From: Microbacteriaceae bacterium VKM Ac-2854
Lineage (GTDB): Bacteria; Actinomycetota; Actinomycetes; Actinomycetales; Microbacteriaceae
NCBI GenBank assembly: GCA_013205085.1
Contig: JABMLH010000004.1
Location: forward strand, 62,001-126,000
Length of the DNA: 64,000 bases
Direction: 5' to 3'
Part shown: in pieces, positions 1 through 7,857 of the stretch
Layout of the letters: the number at the start of each line of letters is the position of its first letter
Numbering within the stretch: position 1 is the first letter of the stretch
Program-made: the position numbers and the translations under genes
The notes under the pieces: model-generated
Told to the model about the DNA's origin: nothing
Databases searched by the model: none
Seen by the model: only the letters and a program-made list of their open reading frames with translations

Positions 1-10
1 TCCGCTGTGT

Positions 11-34
11 CATAATCTGCATATGGATGCAGAT
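11..34 (+). promoter_or_regulatory. Probable -10 box and ArsR operator overlapping the arsR start codon
   Basis: CATAAT at 11-16 resembles a -10 box. Right after it, ATCTGCAT (15-22) and ATGCAGAT (27-34) form an inverted repeat with a 4-base spacer that includes the ATG at 23. The layout suggests a leaderless transcript that the ArsR protein can block by binding over its own start codon. The palindrome is seen directly; its use by this regulator is inferred. Confidence 0.5.
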
Positions 35-376
35 AAGCGAGTATGCGGGCGTGCGCCGGACAGCCAGTACGTCGAGCTCGCGGTCGAGGTCTTCGCGATG
101 CTGGCCGACGCGACCCGGGTGCGGTTGATCCTCGCACTTCGGGACGGCGAACGGTCGGTCAACGAGCTCGCCGAAACGGTGCAGAAGTCGGCGGCATCGG
201 TCTCGCAGCACCTCGCGAAGCTGCGACTATCGCGGATGGTCACCACGCGTCAGGACGGCACGCGGGTGTTCTACCGCCTGGCCGATGAGCACGCGAGCCG
301 CCTGGTCAGCGACGCGATCTTCCAGGCCGAGCACACGCTCGGCGGCACGCCTCGGCACCACCACGACCAGCCGTGA
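23..376 (+). CDS. ArsR/SmtB-family metal-sensing repressor
   Basis: A 117-residue winged-helix repressor of the ArsR/SmtB family, which release DNA on binding metal. The helix-turn-helix lies around residues 45-80 (ASVSQHLAKLRLSRMV). The last helix has DEH...AEH, close to the alpha-5 metal site of zinc, nickel and cobalt sensors, although one His position of the usual motif is Gln. The tail ends in PRHHHDQP, also able to bind metal. The stop overlaps the GTG start of the efflux gene (GTGA), so the two form one operon: sensor plus exporter. The metal cannot be told from sequence; zinc, cobalt or nickel are likely. Confidence 0.85.
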   Translation: MDADKRVCGRAPDSQYVELAVEVFAMLADATRVRLILALRDGERSVNELAETVQKSAASVSQHLAKLRLSRMVTTRQDGTRVFYRLADEHASRLVSDAIFQAEHTLGGTPRHHHDQP

Positions 377-1408
377 CCGCGCAACACGAGCACGAGCACG
401 AGCACCAGCATCTCGGCGGCCAGCACGACCACGACGATCACGACCACGAGCACGGCCCGCACACGCACCCGGGTGGCGTCCGCGGTTTTCTGCGCGGGCT
501 GTTCGTCCTGCATTCGCACGATGCGTCGGATTCGATCGATGACGCACTCGAAGCGTCTCGCGAAGGCGTGCGCGCGCTCAAGGTGAGCCTCGTGATCCTG
601 CTCGCCACGACCGTCCTGCAGCTCATCGTGGTGGCGATCTCCGGATCCGTCGCTTTGTTCGCCGACACCATCCACAACTTCTCGGACGCCCTGACCGCCG
701 TTCCGCTGTGGATCGCGTTCCTGCTCGGGCGCCGAGCCGCGACCCGCCGCTACACGTACGGCCTCGGTCGCGCCGAGGACCTCGCCGGACTTTTCATCGT
801 TCTGGTCGTCGCCCTGTCCGCGATCGTCGCGGCGTGGCAGTCCGTGCAGCGCTTGCTCGATCCGCAGCCGCTCGAGAACCTGTGGTGGGTGGTGGCCGCT
901 GGGGTCATCGGCTTCGCCGGCAACGAGGCCGTCGCGGTGTACCGGATCCGCGTCGGGCGGCGCATCGGTTCAGCAGCCCTGGTCGCTGATGGTGTGCACG
1001 CCCGCACCGACGGATTCACCTCGCTGGCTGTCGTGATCGGCGCCATCGGGGTCATGCTCGGATTCCCGCTGGCCGATCCGATCGTGGGCTTGCTGATCTC
1101 AGTCGCGATCATCGTGCTGCTGTGGGGCACGGTCCGAGCGATCGGGCGTCGACTGATGGATGGGATCGAGCCCGACCTCGTCGACCGCGCCGACCGCGCA
1201 CTCCGAGCGACACCCGGTGTCCTGGACGTGCCCGAGCTGCAGTTGCGCTGGGTCGGCCACCGACTGCACGGGACGGCTCTCGTCATCGTGGCCGACGGAT
1301 CCCCTCGCCTCCGCGACCGCCGTCATCGACGACGCCGAGCACCGCCTCGCCCACGCCTTGCCGAACCTGGACGGCATCCGCATCCGTCCGCGCGCGACGA
1401 CGGGATAG
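373..1408 (+). CDS. Cation diffusion facilitator (CDF) efflux transporter, frameshifted near the C terminus
   Basis: A CDF-family metal/proton antiporter of the inner membrane. The N terminus is very His-rich (repeated HEHEH and HDHDDHDH). The two metal-site motifs of the family are present: DTIHNFSD in membrane segment 2 and DGVHARTD in segment 5. The start GTG overlaps the stop of the ArsR gene. The frame shifts at the C-run at 1301-1304: removing one C joins the first frame to a second frame that continues as a normal cytoplasmic CDF tail (TAVIDDAEHRLAHALPNL) and stops at 1408. As read, the first frame instead runs on to 1518 with an Arg/Pro-rich tail and overlaps the next gene. All membrane segments lie before the shift, so either the protein has an abnormal tail or one base is wrong. 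Confidence 0.8.
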
Positions 1409-1459
1409 GGTCGAGCGACGGCGCGACGTGGGGTGAAGTCGAGAATATACGGGGGACAC

Positions 1460-1960
1460 ATGGGTGTTGCATTCGAGGGTCTCATCGGCCTGGACTACCA
1501 CCAGATTCTTCTGAATAGTCAGCTCTACGACGACGTGATCCACGACGAAGCGTTCGAAGGTAGCTCGAATCACCTCATGGGGGGCTCCGCGCCAGGCTCG
1601 TTGTGCTTGATGACCGGCTCCGCCGCTGGACATCTTCGCCTTCGCGTCGTCGTCTCGGACACGGAGCCGGAACTCGGATCCTGGGAAGACATCATCGAGG
1701 TGCCGTTCGAACCGAAGACCTCGACGCTGAGCTTGATGAGCCTGTTCCCGGACGTCGTCTACTCGACTCCGCTCGTCCGCACCATGGTGAGGTTCGAACT
1801 TCCCGGAGCGAGCTACCGCGCTCGCTGGTCGATCAGAGGTTTCCAAGCAGCATGGGATCTCACCAGCGACGGCCCGACGCCGGACGAGTATCAGCTTGAT
1901 CTCTGGCCCGCTCCCGCCGCTCCCGAGTCGATCCGTCGCTGGAGTGGCACCATCGCCTGA
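1460..1960 (+). CDS. Hypothetical protein, 166 residues
   Basis: I do not recognise this protein. It is soluble, with no signal peptide or membrane segment, mildly acidic and rich in aromatic residues. It alternates short hydrophobic stretches in a beta-like pattern (HLRLRVVVSD, YRARWSIRGF). The ATG at 1460 follows a GGGGGA stretch at 1451-1456; a GTG at 1433 would add nine residues and has no better ribosome site. The gene sits 51 bases after the ancestral end of the CDF gene on the same strand, so it could be co-transcribed, but nothing in it points to metal handling. It converges on nhaA with only 24 bases between them. Confidence 0.6.
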   Translation: MGVAFEGLIGLDYHQILLNSQLYDDVIHDEAFEGSSNHLMGGSAPGSLCLMTGSAAGHLRLRVVVSDTEPELGSWEDIIEVPFEPKTSTLSLMSLFPDVVYSTPLVRTMVRFELPGASYRARWSIRGFQAAWDLTSDGPTPDEYQLDLWPAPAAPESIRRWSGTIA

Positions 1961-1984
1961 ACCGGGACGCCGAGGATCCAGACC

Positions 1985-3256
1985 TCACTGCCGACGGCGA
2001 TAGTGGCGATCGCGGATGCTGAGGATCGTGCCGCCGATCACGGCGGCGAGGAGGGAGCCGGCGAGCACGCCGACCTTGACGTGCGCGTCGGCTTCGCTGC
2101 CGACGCCGAAGGACAGCTCGCCGACGAGCAGGGACACGGTGAATCCGATTCCGGCGACGAAAGCCATTCCGATCATGTCGATCCAGCGCAGCGTCGGGTC
2201 GATCGACAGGCCAGGGATGCGCGTGATCAGGAAGGTAGTCGCGGTGATCCCGACGGCCTTACCGATCACGAGGCCCGCGATGATCCCGACCGCGATGGTG
2301 TCGGCGAACGCGTCGAGCAGACCGCTGATGCCGCCCACGGCGACGCCGGCGGAGAAGAACGCGAACAGCGGCACCGCGATGCCCGTGGACACGACGCTCC
2401 AGCGATCGGCGAAGTGCGCGGCCAACCCCTCGTACACGGCCTCGCCGTCCGCGTCGGTACCGACACGGACCCGGGCTCGGCGGGAGGCGAGGACGGGCAC
2501 CGTGAAGCCCAGCAGCACCCCGGCGACGGTGGCGTGGATCCCGGACGCGTGCACGAGGGCCCACGTGATCACGCCGAGCGGGATCAGGATCCACCACGTC
2601 CGCACACCGCGCTGTACACACGCCGCGAACACCGTCAACGGGATGAGCGCGAGCGCGAGCGGCCCGAACGCGATGTCGTCGGTGTAGAACACCGCGATGA
2701 TCGAGATGGCCAGCAGATCGTCGACGACGGCGAGGGTGAGCAGGAAGGTGCGCAGCGCCGGCGGCAGGTGACGACCGATCACCGCGATCACGGCGACGGC
2801 GAACGCGATATCCGTCGCAGCCGGGATGGCCCAGCCCTGCAGCGCATCCGCTCCCGAGCGGAGGTTGACCAGGGCGTAGATCAGGGCGGGCACCGCGACG
2901 CCACCGACCGCGGCCGCGATCGGAACGATCGCGGTGCGGATGCTGCGCAGCTTGCCGTCGACGAACTCCTCCTTCAGCTCCAAGCCGACCACGAAGAAGA
3001 AAATCGCCAACAGCCCGTCGGCCGCCCACGCGCCGACGCTGAGATTCAGGTGCAACGCCTCCGGACCGAACGTGAAGTCGCGCACCGCCGCATACAGGCC
3101 CGCGGCCGGTGTGTTCGCGAGCAGGACCGCGATCACCGTTGCGCCCAACAGGAGCGCGCCGCCCACGGTATCTTGTCGCAGCGTTTGATGAACGCCACGC
3201 CAGATGGCGTGCGGCGCCTGGCGGAGACGTTCGGGCAGCGAAGGGGTAGGAGTCAT
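1985..3256 (-). CDS. nhaA: Na+/H+ antiporter NhaA
   Basis: A 423-residue membrane antiporter that exports Na+ in exchange for protons and controls cytoplasmic pH. Family landmarks are present: FFFVVGLELKEE near residues 87-97, AIPAATDIAFA near 143-153, and the paired ion-binding aspartates in LAVVDDLLAI at 179-180. About eleven membrane segments are visible and length is normal. The ATG at 3256 (MTPTPSLPER) was chosen over an upstream in-frame start at 3346 because the extra 30 residues are low in complexity and not family-like. The gene stands alone, convergent with the hypothetical gene before it. Confidence 0.95.
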   Translation of the reverse strand: MTPTPSLPERLRQAPHAIWRGVHQTLRQDTVGGALLLGATVIAVLLANTPAAGLYAAVRDFTFGPEALHLNLSVGAWAADGLLAIFFFVVGLELKEEFVDGKLRSIRTAIVPIAAAVGGVAVPALIYALVNLRSGADALQGWAIPAATDIAFAVAVIAVIGRHLPPALRTFLLTLAVVDDLLAISIIAVFYTDDIAFGPLALALIPLTVFAACVQRGVRTWWILIPLGVITWALVHASGIHATVAGVLLGFTVPVLASRRARVRVGTDADGEAVYEGLAAHFADRWSVVSTGIAVPLFAFFSAGVAVGGISGLLDAFADTIAVGIIAGLVIGKAVGITATTFLITRIPGLSIDPTLRWIDMIGMAFVAGIGFTVSLLVGELSFGVGSEADAHVKVGVLAGSLLAAVIGGTILSIRDRHYRRRQ

Positions 3257-3354
3257 CGGGGCTTCCGGGGATCGGTCGAGCGTGAGAGCAGACCCGGATG
3301 AGGGCTGCCCGCCGACCAGACTTCCCGGCGCACCGGCAACGATCATAGCGGGAT

Positions 3355-3532
3355 CAGATGAGGACTCGACTTAACCAACGCGAAGCCGCCGCCCCGACCG
3401 ACTTCGCCGGCACCGTGGATCACCCCAACTCGGAACTCGGGCAACAAATCACCCGCGACCCCTACACGCTCGACTTCCTTGCCATCGACGGCGACGCGAC
3501 CGAATGAGAACTCGAAGAGCGCCTGGTCGGGC
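3355..3532 (+). pseudogene. DUF1016 (YhcG-type) nuclease, middle fragment
   Basis: This stretch translates as a piece aligning with about residues 150-205 of the intact DUF1016 protein at 5661-6734: RTRLNQREAAAPTDFAG here, against RTRERIGAPPTNFAG there, and RDPYTLDFL against KDPYVFDFL. An in-frame TGA at 3505 interrupts it, and it then continues as ELEERLVGR before losing similarity at 3532. Neither ends of the domain are present. The matching C-terminal part lies at 4686-5045, so one ancestral gene seems to have been split by the ArsR-VOC cassette between them. Confidence 0.65.
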
Positions 3533-3589
3533 GCACTACCCGGCGCCGCGATCGATCCGAGTACTCCTGCGGCTCGACCAGGGGAAGGC

Positions 3590-3753
3590 GACGCTCCGCG
3601 CCGGCCTCGCCGCCTCGATGCTGATCGGCGTGGTCGGCGTACCGCCGCGTTGTCGGCGTGCCGGCCCTCCGGGCGGCGGATCTCGATCAGCTCGTCGCCA
3701 CGGTCGGCCCGGCCATCCAACACCTTCTCACCGAGACGACGACGAACAGATAG
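3590..3753 (+). pseudogene. TetR-family regulator, C-terminal remnant
   Basis: Two reading frames together give the end of a TetR regulator: AGLAASMLIGVV in one frame, then, after a shift near 3641-3650, RRVVGVPALRAADLDQLVA and VGPAIQHLLTE up to a TAG at 3751-3753. That pattern (Ala-rich helix, hydrophobic run, VGP.IQ.LL) is typical of TetR ligand-domain ends. No DNA-binding half is present. It is debris from an earlier insertion or deletion. Confidence 0.45.
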
Positions 3754-3797
3754 TGCCGACGACGGACGCGAGGCGCTGACGCGTGGCCGGATGATTG

Positions 3798-3821
3798 ATA
3801 GGCAAGCACACACTTGCCTAT
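3798..3821 (+). promoter_or_regulatory. Perfect palindromic operator upstream of the second ArsR gene
   Basis: ATAGGCAAG (3798-3806) and CTTGCCTAT (3813-3821) are exact reverse complements separated by six bases. The site ends 10 bases before the GTG start at 3831, where an ArsR dimer would be expected to bind for autorepression. The symmetry is direct observation; the binding partner is inferred from position. Confidence 0.65.
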
Positions 3822-3830
3822 TCTGGCGTC

Positions 3831-4112
3831 GTGGCCGATGTCTTCAGGGCGATCGCCGATGAGACGCGGCGTGCGCTGCTCGACGTGCTCCTCCAGCGCG
3901 ATGAACAGACCCTGTTCGAGGTGTGCTCGAAGCTGGCCATGGAGCACGACCTGACGCCGACGCGTCAGGCCGTGTCGCAGCATCTGGACGTACTCGAACA
4001 GGCGGGACTCGTTCGCACCGAGCGCCGGGGCCGCTACAAACTGCACACCATCGATACAACTCCGCTGTCGCAGATCACCGAGCGATGGCCGCTACGAGAG
4101 GCGAAAACGTGA
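3831..4112 (+). CDS. ArsR-family transcriptional regulator
   Basis: A 93-residue winged-helix protein (VADVFRAIADETRRALLDVL at the start, then RQAVSQHLDVLEQAGLV as recognition helix region). It belongs to the ArsR branch that lacks an evident metal site and often regulates a neighbouring VOC or START-domain gene. The GTG at 3831 is preferred over a TTG at 3795 because the earlier start lies upstream of the operator. The stop overlaps the GTG of the VOC gene, so the two are translated together. It probably represses both through the palindrome just upstream. Confidence 0.85.
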   Translation: MADVFRAIADETRRALLDVLLQRDEQTLFEVCSKLAMEHDLTPTRQAVSQHLDVLEQAGLVRTERRGRYKLHTIDTTPLSQITERWPLREAKT

Positions 4113-4498
4113 AGCTTCAGACCGTCAGTATCTTCGTCGACGACCAGCAACGCGCCGTCGACTTCTACACGTCCCGACTGGGATTCACCGTCACCGCCGA
4201 CATCCCGATGGGCGAGCACCGCTGGCTCACCGTCGTGGACCCCGACCGGCCCGACGGCACCCAGATCTCCCTCGAGCCCAAAGGCCACCCCGCCGTGATC
4301 CCCTTCACCGACGCCCTCGCGGCCGACGGAATCCCGTTCTGCGTTCTTGGAGTCGAGGACGTCAACGCCGAGTACGAGCGCCTGATCGCGCTCGGGGAAA
4401 CGTTCACGCAGCCTCCCACCGCGATGGGGCCGGTGATCGTCGCCGTCCTCGACAACACGTGCGGCAATCTGCTGCAACTCGCTCAGTGGGTCGGTTGA
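4109..4498 (+). CDS. VOC-family (glyoxalase/bleomycin-resistance fold) protein
   Basis: A 129-residue single-domain vicinal-oxygen-chelate protein: two beta-alpha-beta-beta-beta modules, with QTVSIFVDDQQRAVDFYTSR at the start and NLLQLAQWVG at the end. Family members bind a divalent metal and act as lyases, isomerases, dioxygenases or drug-binding proteins; the substrate cannot be read from sequence. The ArsR-VOC pair with overlapping genes suggests a small inducible response to a toxic organic compound. The cassette lies between two fragments of a DUF1016 gene, so it probably arrived by insertion. Confidence 0.85.
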   Translation: MKLQTVSIFVDDQQRAVDFYTSRLGFTVTADIPMGEHRWLTVVDPDRPDGTQISLEPKGHPAVIPFTDALAADGIPFCVLGVEDVNAEYERLIALGETFTQPPTAMGPVIVAVLDNTCGNLLQLAQWVG

Positions 4499-4658
4499 GG
4501 CAGACGGCGACGCTCGGCCCAACTGCATCCGTGATCTTGCGCAGCGCCTGCGGCAAGGGTGGCTGCTCCTTTTCGGTGCGGTAGTCGGCGGGAGTGGAGC
4601 CGGTGACCGAGCGGTTCACCACACGTCACGAACGGGTTCGGATGTGGCCCCCTTGGCA

Positions 4659-4683
4659 ATTGTCCAACGGGTCGTTGGACAAT
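4659..4683. repeat. Perfect 10-bp-arm palindrome at a DUF1016 breakpoint
   Basis: ATTGTCCAAC (4659-4668) and GTTGGACAAT (4674-4683) are exact reverse complements around GGGTC. Read on the minus strand, the surrounding bases encode VQRPVGQLP, which resembles LVQQAAGQLPWG of the intact DUF1016 protein, where a similar palindrome sits at 5964-5982. The piece is therefore a short inverted scrap of a DUF1016 gene. Confidence 0.6.
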
Positions 4684-4685
4684 CG

Positions 4686-5045
4686 ACCTGGATTCGCATT
4701 CCACCTCGACATCGAAGGCGACGACTTCTTCATCGACCTTCTCTCCCTCCACACCAGCCAACGGCGCCACGTCGTCATCGAACTCAAGACCACGAAATTC
4801 GATCCGCGCGACGCCGGCCAACTCAGTTTCTACGTCACTCTTGTCGACGACAGGCGGCGGCTGCCCGGAAAGCACCAACCCACCGTCGGCATTCTCGTCG
4901 TCGCCAGCACGAACAACGTCGTCGTCCGCTACGCCCTCGCCTCCACAACCCAACCCGTCGCCGTCAGTCGCTACGAAATCTCCCCTGAAGCCCAAGCGGC
5001 ACTGCTCAGCGAGAAGACTCTGGTCGACTCATTCACCCCCGCGAA
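4686..5045 (+). pseudogene. DUF1016 nuclease, C-terminal PDDEXK half
   Basis: The fragment carries the nuclease core of a DUF1016 protein: GDDFFIDLL, then VVIELKTTKFDP, AGQLSFYVTLVDD, and PTVGILV, matching residues 231-300 of the intact copy at 5661-6734. The D...ELK catalytic pattern is intact, but everything before GFAF is missing, and a few residues between GFAF and the core are lost. The frame later runs into the tRNA-Arg fragment and is not a real C terminus. It continues the fragment at 3355-3532 across an inserted ArsR-VOC cassette. Bases 4499-4640 hold nothing else I can identify. Confidence 0.6.
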
Positions 5046-5103
5046 CTCCATCTGCCGAACGACAACCCAGCGGACTGACGAGGCCATTCCCCGGCGCTGC
5101 CAT

Positions 5104-5230
5104 CGATCCGCACGGTTCCGGGTCCTGACCAGGGAAAACGAAACGCCCCGCGTCTCCGCGGGCCGCTCTCTACTGTCTCAACCAGTGTGCGCCCGGAGGG
5201 ATTCGAACCCCCAACCTTCTGATCCGTAGT
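5104..5230. other. Left attachment site (attL) of the tRNA-Arg island
   Basis: This stretch matches 18792-18920 closely: imperfectly at first (common GATCCGCA, TTCCGGG, CCTGACCAGGG), then exactly for 64 bases (5167-5230 against 18857-18920). The exact part contains the 3' end of tRNA-Arg. The match stops at 5231. This is the expected geometry of a site-specific integration into a tRNA 3' end, with the truncated copy on the chromosomal side. A weaker third copy of the first part lies at 3531-3580. Confidence 0.75.
5188..5230 (-). pseudogene. tRNA-Arg 3'-end fragment
   Basis: These 43 bases are identical to the 3' part of the tRNA-Arg gene at 18878-18950, covering the anticodon loop, T arm and 3' acceptor strand, without the 5' half. 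It is a product of island integration, not a working tRNA. Confidence 0.8.
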
Positions 5231-5660
5231 TGGCGTCACGGCTCTCTAGCAGCGTTCAAGACGCCGAAATGACGCGGATCGTGGGGTCGGCGTGATGCAC
5301 CGTGAAGCATGGCGAGATGGGTGCGTTGCTGTCAGCGTTGCTGTCGAAACAGGTCCGCACCTCAACGGCCGAAGGGCGAGCCGACCGCGCTCGTTTGCTC
5401 GCCGCGATCCGGCACCGGGCACGTCAAAACAGGCACACGGTCTGTGTCACCGGACGCATCCCGTGCCTGTTCAAAGCGCGTCCGACGCGGCACCCGAACC
5501 CCCACCCCGCATAAGGTCCCACACCCTGCGGGACGATTGCGCGTTCCTCATACCGGTCGCGAAGAGTCCAGCAAGCTGCTGGACTGCCACACCAACGCAG
5601 CCAGACCGGCTGCACGGCAAAGTGGCGTGCGCCAGCGCGCGTCCGTCGTAGCCTGGGCCG
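5231..5660. other. Island left end, no gene recognised
   Basis: About 430 bases with no convincing coding region on either strand. It holds the tandem string GTTGCTGTCAGCGTTGCTGTC near 5331-5351, shared with the right end of the island. It also holds GTCCAGCAAGCTGCTGGAC at 5566-5584, an exact copy of the palindrome inside the DUF1016 gene at 5964-5982, here followed by unrelated sequence. The first looks like element-end sequence, the second like another DUF1016 scrap. Confidence 0.4.
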
Positions 5661-6734
5661 GTGGCATCGCACTTGGAACCTTTACCCGCCGACTACGCCG
5701 CCGTCCTCCGCGACCTCTCCCAGCAGGTCCGGTCCGCGCAACTCACCGCGCAGCGGCGCGTCAATCGGGAGCTGCTGAACCTGTGGTGGACCATCGGCGA
5801 CACGATCCTGCAGCGCCAAGCCGACCAGGCATGGGGCTCCGCCGTCGTCGCACGGCTCGCGGAGGATCTTCGCTCCGAGTTTCCCGCGATGAAGGGGTTC
5901 TCTCGCTCGAACCTGTTCTACATGCGCGCCTTCGCGCAGGCGTGGCCGCGGCGGGAGCAATTAGTCCAGCAAGCTGCTGGACAATTGCCGTGGGGGCACA
6001 TCATGCTCCTGCTGGACAAACTCGAAGACCAGACAGCGCGCGACTGGTACGCCGAACGGGCGGCCGAGTACGGCTGGTCCCGGAACGTTCTGATGAACCA
6101 GATCATGAACCGCACCCGGGAACGCATCGGCGCACCGCCCACCAATTTCGCCGGTCAGCTCGCTCCCACCGACTCCGACCTCGCCCGCCAGCTCGCGAAA
6201 GACCCATACGTCTTCGATTTCCTCGACCTGACGAGAGACGTCGCCGAACGCGACCTCGAGCAGGCGCTGATGGACCGCATCGTCGACACCCTCCGCGAGC
6301 TCGGCGCCGGATTCGCGTTCGTTGGCCGGCAGGTGCATTTCGATGTCGACGGCGACGACTTCTTCGTCGACCTGCTGTTCTTTCACACGGAACAGCTGCG
6401 CTACATCGTCATCGAGCTCAAGACCGGGAAGTTCGAGCCCGGATACGCCGGCCAGCTCGGCTTCTACATCGCGGTCGTGGACGACAAGCTGCGACGCGAC
6501 TTCCACCGGCCCACGGTCGGCATCCTGATCTGCGGCAGCCGCAACACCGCAACCGTCCGCTACGCCCTCGGACAGACCGGCTCCCCCATGGCCGTCTCCA
6601 CCTACACCTACGACACGCTCCCCGCAGCAGAACAGCAGATCCTCCCCACCGCGGAACAAATCGCCGGCGCGCTCGACTGGAACGTAAACGACGAAAGGTC
6701 CGGCCCGATCCCCCCACCCGACGGGGACGAATAG
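5661..6734 (+). CDS. DUF1016 (YhcG-type) PDDEXK nuclease family protein
   Basis: A complete 357-residue member of the family. The N-terminal DUF1016 domain spans about residues 10-150 (RVNRELLNLWWTIGDTI, FSRSNLFYMRAFAQAW, QLPWGHIMLLLDKL). The C-terminal PD-(D/E)XK nuclease domain spans about 180-330 with GDDFFVDLLFF at 231-241 and VIELKTGKF at 250-258, giving the D...E-x-K catalytic pattern. Family members are common on mobile elements and in defence-rich regions; a nuclease role is accepted from the fold, the target is not known. GTG at 5661 gives the usual family N terminus. Remnants of a second copy lie at 3355-5045, so this gene family has been recombining here. Confidence 0.85.
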   Translation: MASHLEPLPADYAAVLRDLSQQVRSAQLTAQRRVNRELLNLWWTIGDTILQRQADQAWGSAVVARLAEDLRSEFPAMKGFSRSNLFYMRAFAQAWPRREQLVQQAAGQLPWGHIMLLLDKLEDQTARDWYAERAAEYGWSRNVLMNQIMNRTRERIGAPPTNFAGQLAPTDSDLARQLAKDPYVFDFLDLTRDVAERDLEQALMDRIVDTLRELGAGFAFVGRQVHFDVDGDDFFVDLLFFHTEQLRYIVIELKTGKFEPGYAGQLGFYIAVVDDKLRRDFHRPTVGILICGSRNTATVRYALGQTGSPMAVSTYTYDTLPAAEQQILPTAEQIAGALDWNVNDERSGPIPPPDGDE

Positions 6735-6745
6735 GTCGGTCGCAC

Positions 6746-6886
6746 ATGTCAGCTGCTGAAGCGGACTTTGCGCGACTACTGGTACAGACTTCGGACTCCG
6801 ACGACAATCTGAATGTTGTAAAGCTTGGCGAAAAATTGATCTCCGATCTGACGAAGTTGCTCGACGCCCACAAGGCTATGAACTAG
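6746..6886 (+). CDS. Possible small protein, 46 residues
   Basis: An ATG at 6746, eleven bases after the DUF1016 stop, opens a 46-codon frame encoding an acidic, Leu-rich, helix-prone peptide (SAAEADFARLLVQTSDSDD, then LISDLTKLLDAHKAMN). Its codons are clearly less GC-rich than the neighbours, with AAA, TTG and AAT used. I see no strong ribosome site, only weak purines at 6735-6740. It could be a small partner of the nuclease or just open sequence. I recognise no family. Confidence 0.3.
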   Translation: MSAAEADFARLLVQTSDSDDNLNVVKLGEKLISDLTKLLDAHKAMN

Positions 6887-6914
6887 GTCGCCGCGAATGT
6901 TTGAAGGTTATGAC

Positions 6915-7828
6915 GGCTCTTCGCAGTTGAGGATGTAGCCGTACGCGTGTGAGGTCGGAGCGAGGAACAGGGTCGAGGTCTTCCCAAGATGGAAGCTCCT
7001 ACACACCCATCGGAAAGACCTCGACGCGCTCCACGCTACCTTCGCTGACCCTGACCTCACGACCTTTTGCCGCCTCGACGAGCTCGGTCTGCGTGCTGTT
7101 GGCCAGCGCCTGGAGCCCGACCGGGCGGTGCTGGGATGCCGCGTCGTCGAGCCGGACCCGTGGTGTCAGAAGTGCGGTGCACAGGGCGTCGCGTGAGACA
7201 CGGTTACGAGGCGCCTCGCGCACGAACCGGTCGGCTGGCGGCCCACGATTCTGCTGATCCGCGTGCGCCGCTACCAGTGCACGGGCTGCGACCGGATCTG
7301 GCGTCAGGACACGAGCGCGGCTGCCGAGCCTCGGGCGAAGGTCTCTCGCCGCGGCCTGCGGTGGGCGTTGGAGGGCCTCGTTGTCGGCCACCTCACGGTC
7401 GCTCGTGTCGCGGCCGGCCTCGGCGTGTCCTGGCATACCGCGAACAATGCCGTCCTCGCCGAAGGGCGACGGGCATTGATCGATGACCCGGCCCGATTCG
7501 ATGGCGTCACCACGATCGGTGTCGACGAGCACGTCTGGCGGCACACCCGTCACGGTGACAAGTACGTCACCGTGATCATCGACCTCACCCCGATCCGCGC
7601 GATGACAGGCCCAGCCAGGCTGTTGGACATGGTCGAGGGCCGCTCCAAAGCGGCATTCAAGCAGTGGCTCGCCGAGCGTCCCGACCTCTGGCGGCAGAAG
7701 GTCGAGATCGTCGCGATGGACGGCTTCACCGGCTTCAAGACCGCCACCGCAGAAGAGCTGCCCGGCGCGGTCGCGGTGATGGATCCCTTCCACGTCGACC
7801 GCCTCGCCGGCGACGCGCTCGACTGCAT
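6915..7828 (+). mobile_element. Truncated ISL3-family insertion sequence
   Basis: GGCTCTTCGCAGTTGA at 6915-6930 resembles the terminal repeat of actinobacterial ISL3 elements, and a transposase remnant follows. The right end is missing: similarity stops near 7828 and arsenic-gene debris follows at once. The element is dead. Confidence 0.6.
7014..7828 (+). pseudogene. ISL3-family transposase, nonsense-mutated and 3'-truncated
   Basis: In one frame the sequence gives an ISL3 transposase: DLTTFCRLDELGL near the start, a zinc-binding region (WCQKCGA, then YQCTGCDRIW), the conserved core TIGVDEHVWRHTR with DKYVTVIIDLTP, and VAMDGFTGFKTA with VMDPFHVDRLAGDALD near the end. A TGA at 7194-7196 breaks the frame where relatives have Arg before DTVTRRLA, consistent with CGA to TGA. 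The C-terminal quarter is absent. The catalytic Asp residues in GVDEH and VAMDG are still readable, but no full-length protein can be made. Confidence 0.8.
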
Positions 7829-7857
7829 TCTTGCGTCGTTTGGCGGCGGGCTTGAGC

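Noticed and set aside
2003-3301. Long plus-strand frame (432 codons) opposite nhaA
   Set aside because: Antisense shadow of nhaA: Asp/Arg/Gly-rich, no domain, while the minus strand encodes a clear transporter.
5188-5230. Second tRNA-Arg gene
   Set aside because: Only the 3' half is present, so it cannot fold.
5231-5660. Possible integrase gene at the island left end
   Set aside because: No recombinase motif or catalytic Arg/Tyr/Ser pattern on either strand.
5309-6745. Long frame overlapping the DUF1016 gene in another register
   Set aside because: Arg/Pro-rich translation typical of an out-of-frame reading of GC-rich coding DNA; only its last 46 codons lie beyond the nuclease gene.
6915-7828. 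Active ISL3 element
   Set aside because: In-frame stop at 7194 and missing right end.
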